A stretch of 64,000 nucleotides of DNA from NCBI RefSeq assembly GCF_001039355.2, contig NW_019775571.1, positions 1 through 64,000 on the forward strand. Direction: 5' to 3'. Position 1 is the first letter of the stretch. Each line of letters opens with the position of its first letter. Source of the DNA: Lingula anatina (Eukaryota; Brachiopoda; Lingulata; Lingulida; Lingulidae). Positions 1 through 11,569 of the stretch are shown here, one piece after another. Position numbers and translations under genes: made by a program. The notes under the pieces are model-generated. The model had not been told where the DNA came from. It ran no database searches and worked only from the letters and a program-made list of their open reading frames with translations.

Positions 1-279
1 AGATTATCCTCTATTGAAAATGCATTAATAAAATTGTCTTTTGAGTTTTTTCATACACAAACGTAGTTAGTTGTCTCTTATTCTGATCACGTTATAATCA
101 TTTATTTATTTATCATGATTTAAGTCCATTAACCTTTGTAAACTGACAGCAATAAGTTGGTTTATCCTGACTAAAGGCTTCATACGGACCACCCTGCATA
201 TGTACGTGTAGGTAACGAAAGAAGACGCCAGAACGGGAAAAGCTTAACAAAAGCAAGTTCACTGTTGGAACAATTGTCT

Positions 280-1461
280 TTTTTATAATTATTATGTATT
301 ATTATTATTATTATAATTTTGCATGGATTTTTATGATGTTCGCCCCAAACCATATTTTTGTTTTACTTTATATTTGTTAGAAGCTTTGTTTAATGAAAAT
401 GCTTGTGATTTCTGTTGACTGTCTGTGTGTGCCGGTGCAACGTGACAGAGAGTTCCCCATAACACAGTCTGCTTCCCGTTCATTTGTACAGACGAGACTT
501 GCCCTAGATTTTGACCCACTTAGATCAGACTAACCCTAACCATTATAACTATATGAAGGGCGGACTTTCTGTTATACGGACCCTCAGTTTCGTTACACCG
601 GCTTCAGTATTTAGTTTTTTTAATGAGATTTTTAAAGAACTTCTCAACGGAATGTATATGAAGACCATTGTATGATCAACGTGGTTATTGTCATTGTTAC
701 TTTGTTCCATTTGTTTGTAATGTATATTTGACAGTTTTTCTGTCTAACTTCCAAGTACACCAAGCCACCCTTCTCTAAAGCACCTTAAGCTTTTGTCACT
801 TAGTTCACTTAAAAGCTTAAATGAAAAATAAATGAAGTCCAAGTATGTTGGATCCACAATGGCTGGCGATGTAATTTTTTTTCCAAACCGACAAAACATT
901 TATGGAAAATACATGTCATTTTTTTTACTCGAAAATGTTCAAATACGAGATTTTTCATGAAAAACGTAATATTAGAAATATTTTTCAATTGATTGTTATG
1001 CCGATTAAGCTGAATCGCCAGATCTCATTATTTGATTTCAGAATTAGTCTCTAAGTTACGGTATTGTTTAACCAGTGTTGTCCAGAAAATATTTACTCTG
1101 CGGCTTTGAATTGGTTGACTTGTATTATCGGTATTACAGCGGGCGAGGCAGTTCGTCAGTTTCAGGAAAGATAGTGGACGGAGAAAATCTTAGGAATAAC
1201 GAAATAAATTATTAAAGCGCATCAGGTATGTTTGTTTTGGAGATTCTTATTTAGCGACATTCTGTTTTAACTGGCATAATTAATCAACAACATTCATCTC
1301 ATATTTAATAAGTTTTTTTTCTGAAAAGCACTTAAAATAAAGGGAAATATTTATGCATATAACTGATTTGCTGTTCACACTATTAGATAAATGAATTCAA
1401 CAAAGGAAAAAAAAACAGTTTTACAATTAGCCTGTGCAGTTAATTTTCATTACAATGTTAT
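280..1461. repeat. 1.2 kb direct repeat, copy 1
   Basis: This segment is repeated almost base for base at about 1468-2644, an offset of about 1,181 bp. Differences are scattered single bases and small indels in T and A runs, roughly 2% by eye. The copy contains a candidate 5' non-coding exon ending at 1225 in front of a good donor (CAG|GTATGT). It may be a genuine tandem duplication of a promoter region, or two alleles laid end to end by the assembler; the N at 1462 exactly between the copies favours the latter. Small ORFs inside (331-519 on the minus strand and its twin) look like chance frames. Confidence 0.9.
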
Positions 1462-1467
1462 NGCCTT

Positions 1468-2644
1468 GTTTATAATTATTATGTATTATTATTATAATAT
1501 TGCATGGATTTTTATGATGTTCGCCCCAAACCATATTTTTGTTTTACTTTATATTTGTTAGTAGCTTTGTTTAATGAAAATGCTTGTGATTTCTGTTGAC
1601 TGTCTGTGTGTGCCGGTGCAACGTGACAGAGAGTTCCCCATAACACACTCTGCTTCCCGTTCATTTGTACAGACGAGACTTGCCCTAGATTTTGACCCAC
1701 TTAGATCAGACTAACTCTAACCATTATAACTATATGGAGGGCGGACTTTCTGTTATACGGACCCTCAGTTTCGTTACACCGGCTTCAGTATTTAGTTTTT
1801 TTAATGAGATTTTTAAAGAACTTCTCAACGGAATGTATATGAAGACCGTTGTATGATCAACGTGGTTATTGTCATTGTTACTTTGTTCCATTTGTTTGTA
1901 ATGTATATTTGACAGTTTTTCTATCTAACTTCCAAGTACATCAAGCCACCCTTTTCTTAAGCACCTTAAGCTTTTGTCACTTAGTTCACTTAAAAGCTTA
2001 AATGAAAAATAAATGAAGTCCAAGTATGTTGGATCCACAATGGCTGGCGATGTAATTTTTTTTCCAAACCGACAAAACATTTATGGAAAATACATGTCAT
2101 TTTTTTTTTACTCGAAAATGTTCAAATACGAGATATTTCATGAAAAACGTAATATCAGAAATATTTTTCAATTGATTGTTATGCCGATTAAGCTGAATCG
2201 CCAGATCTCATTATTTGATTTCAGAATTAGTCTCTAAGTTACGGTATTGTTTAACCAGTGTTGTCCAGAAAATATTTACTCTGCGGCTTTGAATTGGTTG
2301 ACTTTTATTATCGGTATTACATCGGGCGAGGCAGTTCGTCAGTTTCAGGAAAGATAGTGGACGGAGAAAACCTTAGGAATAACGAAATAAATTATTAAAG
2401 CGCATCAGGTATGTTTGTTTTGGAGATTCTTATTTAGCGACATTCTGTTTTAACTTTCATAATTAATCAACAACATTCATCTCATATTTATTAAGTTTTT
2501 TTTTCTGAAAAGCACTTAAAATAAAGGGAAATATTTATGCATATAACTGATTTGCTGTTCACACTATTAGATAAATGAATTCAACAAAGGAAAAAAACAG
2601 TTTTACAATTAGCCTGTACAGTTAATTTTCATTACAATGTTATT
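1468..2644. repeat. 1.2 kb direct repeat, copy 2
   Basis: Second copy of the segment at 280-1461. It starts a few bases after the single N at 1462 and ends at about 2644, about 90 bp before the ATG of the PLAC8-family gene. Because it abuts that gene it is the copy whose candidate 5' exon (ending at 2408) would be used. Similarity stops sharply at 2644/1461. Confidence 0.9.
2330..2408 (+). promoter_or_regulatory. Candidate promoter-proximal 5' non-coding exon of the PLAC8-family gene
   Basis: The ATG of the PLAC8 gene lies one base after a consensus acceptor (T-rich tract then TTTTAG at 2727-2732), so the transcript should have an upstream non-coding exon. The best donor upstream is CAG|GTATGT after 2408, preceded by a somewhat GC-richer stretch with an inverted CCAAT-like ATTGG at about 2294. 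The exon's left end is a guess. The same stretch and donor exist in the other repeat copy, ending at 1225. Splicing is inferred. Confidence 0.4.
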
Positions 2645-2733
2645 TTAGTTACCAAGTCCCGTCTTTTTGGCCTTTCGTTGTGAATATTTACTTTGCGTTA
2701 ATTCTTTAAAAAGTTTTTATTTTAGTTTTTAGG

Positions 2734-3027
2734 ATGGAGCAGAAATCAGTGGTTGTCACACAACCTGGTCACGTGGGGGCCCCTCATATGCCACAAAACG
2801 TCCGTTCTTGGTCTACAGGACTCTGTGGCTGTGGTTCCGACTGTAAAAGCTGTAAGGAATTCCTCCTGTACAATATTTCATAAAAAGACTGTAATTCATC
2901 ACCTTTTCTTTTGTATTTGCCTTAAACACTAGTCGGTTCCCACATGTTCCTCTGTAATCATTTTTTCCATGTCATCATTTTTCTTTGTCATCAGATTTTA
3001 TATTATGATGTTTTTGTGATGTGAAAA

Positions 3028-3060
<33 letters not shown>

Positions 3061-3769
3061 GGGTGATATTGAGAGGGGACGTGAAAAGGACAGAGACAGA
3101 AAGAGATAAGTAGATAGAGACACGTGGGCCTAAATGATTGTACGTACAGGTACACGCACCTACTTAAAACAATCTTCTTTGTAGGCTGCTGTGCCATATG
3201 CTGTTTGCCCTGCATGCTCTGCTCCTTGGCTACACGCATGGATGAGAACTGCTGCCTGCCATTCTGCTGTGGACCACCCGGCATTGCCGCTATGAGGACA
3301 AAGCTTAGAACCATGCATGGGATAGAGGTAACGCCACACTTGAGCAAATTCAGTAACTGAATACATTTTGGTAGAAAAATTAGTATCGGTTTCAAGTTAA
3401 TATTTTATGCCAAAGGTACCAAATATATAATACGCGTCCGACCTTTATATTAAGGCAAAACAAAATTCCATGAAATCACGTTTCCATCTCATTTAGGTCA
3501 GCGCCTAAAAATACCGTGAAATTTTCTAACATTGTATGCCTTGAATGACGGTCCTAACAAGATTACCTTGTTGAACAGCTTTAAGTAAGTTACAAAACAA
3601 ATAACACGTGCCAGGCGAATACAGCACGTACTGTGGCATAGTTGACATTTTACGCACGTGTCCAAATTTCTTTCAGGGATCTATTTGCGGCGATTTATGT
3701 GCCACAGGGCTTTGTGGATTGTGCGTGGCTTGCCAGCTGTCCAGAGAGATGGACCACGTTGGGATGTAA
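2734..3769 (+). CDS. PLAC8/cornifelin-family cysteine-rich protein (complete, 3 exons)
   Basis: Coding exons are 2734-2851 (118 nt), 3185-3327 (143 nt) and 3677-3769 (93 nt including TAA). All junctions are GT-AG, with phase 1 then phase 0, giving 117 residues, close to the usual 110-120 of the family. Exon 1 carries the family hallmark WSTGLCGCGSDCKSC at about residues 26-40. Exon 2 is a Cys-rich core (CCAICCLPCMLC, then ECC-like NCCLPFCCG and AAMRTKLRTMHGI), matching the CLPC, CC and R-T-x-Y-G-I pattern of PLAC8 proteins. Exon 3 holds the terminal GSICGD then CATGLCGLCVACQLSREM, the usual C-C-x-x-C-x-x-C-Q block. Members are small, often membrane-associated proteins; plant relatives affect cell size and metal tolerance and mammalian ones act in epidermis and immune cells. 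The function here cannot be inferred. The start is the only ATG after the acceptor. Confidence 0.9.
3032..3059. repeat. (TC)n microsatellite
   Basis: About 14 CT units in intron 1 of the PLAC8-family gene, some 130 bp before the exon 2 acceptor. Apparent ORFs over it are low-complexity artefacts. Confidence 0.95.
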
Positions 3770-4414
3770 AATTCTTACATAATTGCATAACAGCATATAG
3801 ATTACGTCATGAAAAGTAGAGGAATCGTATGGAGCATACTGAAATTATAATGGATCATATCTGGAAACCTCCAATCGAAGTTTATACATTAAACTTTTTA
3901 TACATTTAATTTTTTATTTTTGTCGTATCTAAAATGGAGCAATGTGCCGTGCAAAGTTTCTCAAAAATATAATAGTGTGAAAACTAATAGCAATAATGGG
4001 GCATACTTTTTTCATTCTGTTTCAAAGGACACGTGTGCATATCCTGTCTGACTTAATGCACAGAAACGATTCGAAAATGGGTACAAACATCAGTGCCATC
4101 AAATATAATATGAAAAGGAGATAATTCGTTCGGCCCATGAAAACTCTTTCCTGCTCACCCACACACGTCCTTAAGTTGTGCATAAACGGGCAGTCCTAGA
4201 CACCAGAACAATGGTCAAACAAGAGTAATCAGAAAAAAATTCTCGTTGCCGGAAATGGACGCTATGCATTTTTAGATTGAAATATTTGCACTGTGATTTC
4301 CCTGTAAAATAGCTCAATATAGATTCTATAATTGATTTTTGTAATGTTAATTTACATTTGCAATATAGTCTACTAATATATTTTAATTACCTTTTTTGTG
4401 ACTGTGTTTTGTAA

Positions 4415-4420
4415 AATAAA
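4415..4420 (+). terminator. Candidate polyadenylation signal AATAAA
   Basis: AATAAA followed by a T-rich stretch, about 650 bp beyond the stop codon of the PLAC8-family gene. Position and context suit its 3' end; use is inferred. Confidence 0.35.
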
Positions 4421-7400
4421 TTCAATTTTTTCTTCTACTTCTTCTTCTTATTGTTATAAGGCCCATGTGACACTCTTGCGAATTTGAAAACAAACGATTA
4501 AGTTACTCAGATTCAGAGGGTTGATATTCCACTAATATCTTTACGTCATATCATAAAATAGTATATTTTAATATTATACTTATCAGCGTTAAAAATTACA
4601 ACTTTCAATTCCACGAGTTTGGCTGAACTTATTTACATGATTATAAGTTTTCTTACATCAGTATCCATTAAGATTCTCACAATTATAGTTTAAAATTGTA
4701 ATTAAAATTGTAAAGGCGTTTTGCTAGGCGACCCTTCACAAAAATGCATTAGGCCTACTCTTTCAGAAACGCACAAGTGAGGCACGGCATTTTTGGAAAA
4801 AATTAGGTAAAAAAATTGTCGACAAACTGTTTTAGTGTCCCCTACAACAAGCTTCCTATGTTGATCACCTTTCCTCCCCTCATTTACAATTTGGGATTTT
4901 CACAAAATTTACGCACCTTACACCCCCCTCCCCCCCCCACCCCCCTCCGAATATTTTTCATCAGCGTATCTCCTGAAAACTAGGAAGGAACTCAACTTCC
5001 TTGCAGTACATTGGTAGGAACCGAAGTGACTGCAAATTTCAGAACTGGTTATAAGTTAGGGAAAAGTACTTTGGGAGAACTTTACGCGTATAGGCCTATA
5101 GTGTCAATAATTGGTCATAAATTTAGCTATTGTCCAGAAAAGTGCCCTGAATGCTATCGGATCCATTGATTAGAGTTTATATACTGAAATATCTGGATAT
5201 GGTCCTAAAGAAGTAAAACAAACACTCGTAGACATTTGGTTGACAAAGAGACATGCACTTGGCAGGTCATTGATAGGAACTCCACGTTCACAACGTCCTA
5301 TGAATGTAATATAAGTTACAGTTTGTTTTGACCTGCAACAAAATGTATTATGCAATATGGTTAGTTATGCGAAGTATACATGTAAAATTTGCATTATTAA
5401 AATGAAAAAGTTCAAGCCGATCCATTTTATTGGATTCAAATTGAAATTGTACATAATGGTTGTCACGTTACTACCGACGACTTTTTGAAGTGCGTAGAAA
5501 TTATCAATTAATAGAAATCTGGAGGATAACTATTTCACCTCTACATCCAAATGCTGGCTAGAGAAGAAGAAATCAAATATCACTTATTCAGTAAATGGTA
5601 GAGTGAGATAGTGAGATGTGAAAACGGGGTGTGGTCCTCACTATACCCAAGCCAGTGTCTATTGTCTATCAGTTGTGTCGCTGAATGCGGTAGAGAAGAC
5701 GTCCGATAGCGACGTTCGGTTTGCCAACGCAACATAAAAAACGCGTTTAGAAAGTTTTTGATATAGTTTGATTTCACTGACGATGCGTAGCAGATATACA
5801 TAAAAAGAGATTGCTGGCCGACAAAATTTTAATACAGACCTGTTTGGATTGCAGCAATCATTACGGAGAAGACGCCTAGTGTCGTAACTTAAAACGAACA
5901 TGTAAATGCTTTATGTTTCATGTTTTATCTGCTGTGCAAATCTGTGATATCCTTTAATTTTTTCCTTTGTAACAGCGCTTAAGTTATTTAAAAAAAAAAA
6001 CCAAGGTCAGACATAGGTATTTTTTATTCATTTCTACGAGAAGACCCCGTAGATAGCATTTGCTTTAAGGTGAATAACTTCTGAAAATGTTTCCAACCAA
6101 CCATAAACAGATCGTTATTTAATATTAAGTTGCTATAATTGTTACCGCTAGAGAAACAGCTGAAGAGTTAACTTAATTATCTGACGCTAAGGGGAGTCGT
6201 TATTTCGTTAAATTCGGTCAAGATTCTCTTAGTAATGGCACAGAGCGTGTGTTAAACGTGGTATCTAGACATACGTGTGCGTGTTCAGATGAGTCAATGA
6301 CATTTGGGTAATTGAATAAGTGCAGTGTCACTGTCCAAGTGAATAGTGCTCAATCAAACAGATCTTCAGACATGTAGGTCATTTATAGCGACTAGACATG
6401 GCACCGGTACGTTAATCTTCGTCTCTCATATTTCCTTGCTCTACTTCTCCAGTTTACCCTTATTAGTTATCATTCTTCTGTTATACATCTTGTCAACCTC
6501 TGTAAATGACCAGTTTGGGTACCAGTAACTCGCTCTGTTTTTTTTCTCACATCTCTTACTTTCACTTTCTGTTGACTACAGTTTCGAGCTACGGACTAAA
6601 TTTTCTGATCGGAGATTACAGAATCTTCACGATTAATTCCTTCACATATTCTGTATCTTAATCATTTCTTCAGCTTTGCTTTACTAGTGTTGCTGACCTT
6701 TTAGATGACGATGCGATCTAAATCGAAGTTTGGCAAGCATGTCAAAAAGGTAATAAAATCTATATGGCACAACATTAACACATTTATAAACGCTATGTAG
6801 GCCTACACCGCTTTTCTGTGGGTCTGTTTATCGTGGAATCATTCCACCCTGAGGGTCAAAGATTACAGGGAACTCGCCTCTATCATCAGTATGCCTCCGC
6901 CGTTTTAAGTAATCTCTGACACTTGGGGTGAACCAGCTCCCAGTGGAGGTATCAGGACCATAACCCCTGCATTCGAAAACATTGCGTTGTTAATGGACCC
7001 AAAATTCCATATTATATCATCCCAGTTTTGCTAGACCATTTCCCTCTGATGTAACCTTTGTGTAGTAAATACAAAGCGAATTGACATCATAACTGATAGT
7101 GCTTTTACAACACTGAATAGTCTTAATAATCCAACAATCTCAATGCTCGTGCAATGTAACACTTATTTGTTTTCTGGGAGAGAGACCGTTTCCATCTAAT
7201 TGAATTTCTTCATACTAAGTGAATATGGATGAGACAGCAAACATGACAATTTTCTACAAGACTGAGTAGATCCGAACAATTATCCGAAACGTCGGCGTTA
7301 ATGGATTGTAACACTAATTGTCTTTTGGAAATAAATTGTATGCTCTAACTATTCTGTCATTCACGGCTGATAGTCACCTAATGAATAATTTGATGGCTAT

Positions 7401-8091
7401 ATTTGATTAAAGGCCATTTCAATCATTTATTTTTGCACTTGTCGCGTGTTATTTTCTCAATTGTAGAACATACTTCTACGTTGATCTGCCTAAGCTTTGA
7501 CGCCTTTAATATCATGTGCTAATCAATTTCAATGAAGCTCAATGAAACAGCGTTTTCCTGAAATACAGAGCCAAGGAGAACAAGTAGGCCTAATCAATGT
7601 GTTTGCGTACAAAGCAATGGCCACAGCTTTATAAGATATACAATACGTCAAATTAACACGCTCTGTCATCAGAAAACATAGCCTGGCAATCAACTAGTGA
7701 CAGGATGAACTAGAACAACACCTTGCATATAGTATTCCTTTTATGCCAATTCAATTGTAACATACAACATATTACATCGATCTCTCCCCATACTTGCGTC
7801 GCCTGCTTACAATTGGCACGTCCCTTGCGGCAAATCACCAGGCTCTCATGCTGAACGCATATGGTCTGAGTAACCATGATCCCATTAGTCTTTTTAATGC
7901 ATGTTTTTCAAGAAACCTCTCCTTCCACAGGGAAAGTCTTGTAAGACTTAATAAACACCAAGTATCTTGATATCCTTTCATGCTGGACGATAAGCTAAAC
8001 CTGAAAATAAACACTCCAGTCAGGATAATTGTCACACACACGAGCGTTCTTTTTTTTTTTTGTATACTTCAGTTGTGCGTGCGTGTTTGTC

Positions 8092-8136
8092 TTTAGATAG
8101 ATAGATAGATAGATAGATAGATGGATGGATGGATAG
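8092..8136. repeat. (TAGA)n/(TGGA)n microsatellite
   Basis: About eight TAGA units followed by three TGGA units. Confidence 0.95.
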
Positions 8137-10491
8137 AACACCGCCAAAACAGCTAGTGTGTCATCGACTGGCACTTATGGATCAAACCTACTCGTCGAAT
8201 ATGAATAACATATCGAATACATTTAGAACTAAAAATGTGTATTTTAATAAATATTAAAATACCCATACTGCCTACTAGAATCTCTGTGTTCGTTAATATC
8301 ATAACGAAGATTTGTTTCTATACATAAATGAAATACTCAAACTGATAATGGAACAAAAACAAACCATATCGTGCCCACGCAGCATTTCATTCGCAGTTAG
8401 TCAAGTGCCTTCCTGTTTGCTTTACATTTTTTCCATTAGTTGTCAGCTGTCAGCAATGAATTTTTTAATACATGGACAATGTGTCGTGTTTGTTTGCAAA
8501 GTTTGACTCACGATTTATACAAACCATTATTTGTTGGCGACAAATCATACAAATTGGATGACACAGCGTGCCGTCTCTCCCACTTTGCCGATGTATGATT
8601 GTCAAAGAACATGTGCTGTTCCAAATGGTGATGGCAGTGAATAGAAATCGACCTTGTACGAGATGGAAGTGACAAAGATTATTTTCCAACTTTCTTGACC
8701 GCGAACCAGTTCACTTGCAGTGCTCAAAGTAGACTCCCACTACATAACAGGCTAAAACAGCGTTGAAAACGTAGATCGGCCCGAATGCGTGAAGAAGGTG
8801 ATAGGTAAGGCCACACTTTTTTATTTTTATGGATGACATCTTCTGGGTACNTAGAACAAACGATTGCAAGTTTGGTTAACACTAATCATTGCCATCGCCT
8901 GTAGACCTTTGCGCTCTTCAATGGTATACGTTTCCAAAACATTTTGAGAATGATTGCAATGAATGTCAATATTTGTTGCATTTTTAGCTGCTATGGTTTA
9001 AATTGACATTTCCATGTGAGATAGCTTTGGCATTGGTTACCTTGCCAGTGTTATCAAGGTATTTACCAGCCATGGCTTCAATGTGGTGTCCAAATGAAAG
9101 TGAAAGTAGATAATTATACGTATCCTTAAATCACGTTTCTAGTGGATAACCTATTGATAAAAGGAGAAATAGTTCAAAATAAGTTTCAAAATTCAAATTA
9201 AAAGAAGACCGATCCTTATGTGTCCGACAAGAATTTTAATTGTGATTGCTATTATCATTGTAATATATCAATGTCGATTGCACCTCCTTGATTTACAAAT
9301 GTAGCGCGTGCACTTTGCTTTAGAACATTCTAGTGTGGTTAAGGCTGTGATTACATTAAGTGACAAACTAATGACTTTTTAAAATAATTTTCCAGCAGCC
9401 AATTCATAAGTGAAGGGGGCTTTTGGATCCCTGTAGACCAGCAGAAGTGTTGAGTGGCCAAGAAACCAGACGCCTTAAGGACACCGTTTGAAAAAATCGA
9501 ATTGCTACAGCGTGTAACATTTAACTGTGAAAAGAGCGGAAAATCAGAAAACATACTGAACATTCATGTGATATAGAGTCTTGCAATTTGTGCGTGCTGT
9601 GTAGGCCGACTTTACAACTGAGCTGCTTTGTTCAGGAAGCATGCAGCTTGGTTTTAACAGGGCAATCCGAGAAGCTGTAATAAATAATATCCATTCTCAC
9701 GCCCATTTGCAAAGGATGAAAGGAGATACGGACATTTTACAAAATACTTTTCATTTATCAGATTGACTAAAGGGATATGGTTTGGGGCCTTTCCTACCAT
9801 CACGCTGATCTACAGTGATGACTTCATTTGTAGGCCAAATACTCTTTATTACGTTGTGTACCTGAAGGTATCGATTGAAGCAGCGGAGGTTTACTCTACA
9901 GGGATTTCAAAATGTTCACTCCTACTACTTGATTTATAACAAGCGCTTATTGACAATTTCCCCTCATGGTAATCATCGATCTTAGTATTACAGTTGCATT
10001 GTTGATGACCTCTTATCGTGGTTTCATCATTGTTCCTGGCCAATGGATAAGTAATTCTTTTCACGGATCTGATCACGATTGTGGTCACTGAGGACGAAAA
10101 TGCAAATAGTACTGTGAAAATGAGACAGCAATATAGGCGATAATTGCTACCAGAAAGCCTGCGCCGTATGCACTCAAATGGGCACCTGTTGTTGTGCGAT
10201 ATGAAGATATCTTGCGAGTATGACTATGCTTACTGTCACCGATGTTTTATAGCAGAAAGAAATTGCTTCAGGTATCATGAGTAGGATCAGGTGTACTGGT
10301 ATATCCAGAATCACTACTTATTAAACAATCATAAACCAGCAGACGCGTTTGTTTGACAGCGGAGGAAGTACCACAGGAGTGATTTCTTTCTTGGCACCAA
10401 TGTCTTGGATGTGATATATAGTTACTACTTGTTTTTCTTTTTCACACTGGTAATATTGTGTCCACGGAGAAGTAGTGCAGCAGCACAGCAT

Positions 10492-10515
10492 ATGCTATAC
10501 ACACACATCCACTAG
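10492..10515 (+). promoter_or_regulatory. Upstream ORF in the K+ channel 5' leader
   Basis: A seven-codon ATG-to-TAG frame lies 28 bp before the channel start codon and out of frame with it. If the transcript starts upstream of 10492, it could reduce translation of the channel. Transcription start is unknown, so this is only a possibility. Confidence 0.35.
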
Positions 10516-10543
10516 AGAGCAAGCTTTCATCACAGAAACCAAA

Positions 10544-11515
10544 ATGGAACTTCCAGAAGTAGAATATTTATCACTCACCGCAACTGAATTACAAGACCCG
10601 GTGTCTCCGACAGAAGAAGAGACCATCATTTTGAATGTCGGCGGGGTGAACCACGAGGTTTCCTTGGAAACATTATCAAGCAAACCAGGGACAAAATTGT
10701 CCAATTTGAGTGTGCTCAAGCAGCACTATCGCCCGACAAAGAAGGACTATTACTTTGATCGCCACCCAATGATATTTCTAGCCATCTTGAACTATTACAG
10801 AACGGGCGAACTCCACATACCTCTCCAGTTTTGCGGCCCGTCAGTGAAAAAGGAACTGGCTTTCTGGCAGATAGACGAGACACTCATACAGGAATGCTGC
10901 TGGATAAATTATCATGAATATCAGGAACAGAAGGAATCTCTGATAAAGTTTAATGCTTTTTTCTCCAATGATGAAAACATCTACAAAGATATAGAGGACA
11001 CGAAATGCCCACTGTGGAGACGCCTGAGGCTGATGGCATGGCGGACGCTGGAAGAACCGTGTTCGTCATTGGCGGGCAAGGTAATGTTACCTACTTTGAA
11101 AGTGTCCACTGCTATTTCGTTTTTTTTTTAAATTTTGTTTGGGCAGTTTTACTGCCATTCGTGGCAGCACAATGGAGCAATTTATATCTGGATGATCCAA
11201 AGCTCGTGTTAAATTGAGTTAATATCAAGTTCGCATTCGTTAAAGAAAATATCTTTATCAACTTTCCGTTGGTCACTTTCCTCCGCTTATCCACAGTTGC
11301 TATCGTTGCCTCACATTATATTTGCAGAACCACTTTGAATGTTCATTGCCCTTAGTAAGTAGACCCTGAGTGAATCATGTCTCCAGATCCACTTGTTAAT
11401 GCCATTTATGTTGTAGCAGGATAGAAGAGACAAGTCAGAAAGTTGCAGCATCGTTACATTTATTCGGTTTCGAGTCATTATTTTAGAGTGACGTGGAGGG
11501 ATTCGTAATAGTTCC

Positions 11516-11569
<54 letters not shown>

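Larger units (their letters stand above)
3770..10470. other. Intergenic region without a recognised gene
   Basis: Between the PLAC8-family and K+ channel genes I find only short AT-rich ORFs, none with a recognisable domain or a convincing pair of splice sites. Notable contents are a C-rich run at about 4921-4950, a TAGA/TGGA tetranucleotide repeat at 8092-8136, a single N at 8851, and several copies of the palindrome TAGGCCTA. Distal regulatory elements or exons with weak signals could be missed. Confidence 0.5.

Noticed and set aside
3003-3395. 130-codon minus-strand ORF over PLAC8 exon 2
   Set aside because: Antisense shadow of a real exon and a TC microsatellite.
8851-8851. Single N possibly marking another allelic duplication
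   Set aside because: Unlike the N at 1462, sequence on either side is not duplicated.
10475-10543. Upstream in-frame extension of the K+ channel
   Set aside because: It would start at GTG, not ATG. The first in-frame ATG is 10544, and the extra residues do not resemble Kv N termini.
11005-11217. ORF extending from channel exon 1 into the intron in another frame
   Set aside because: A shadow of exon 1 plus unspliced intron; the spliced frame matches Kv channels exactly.
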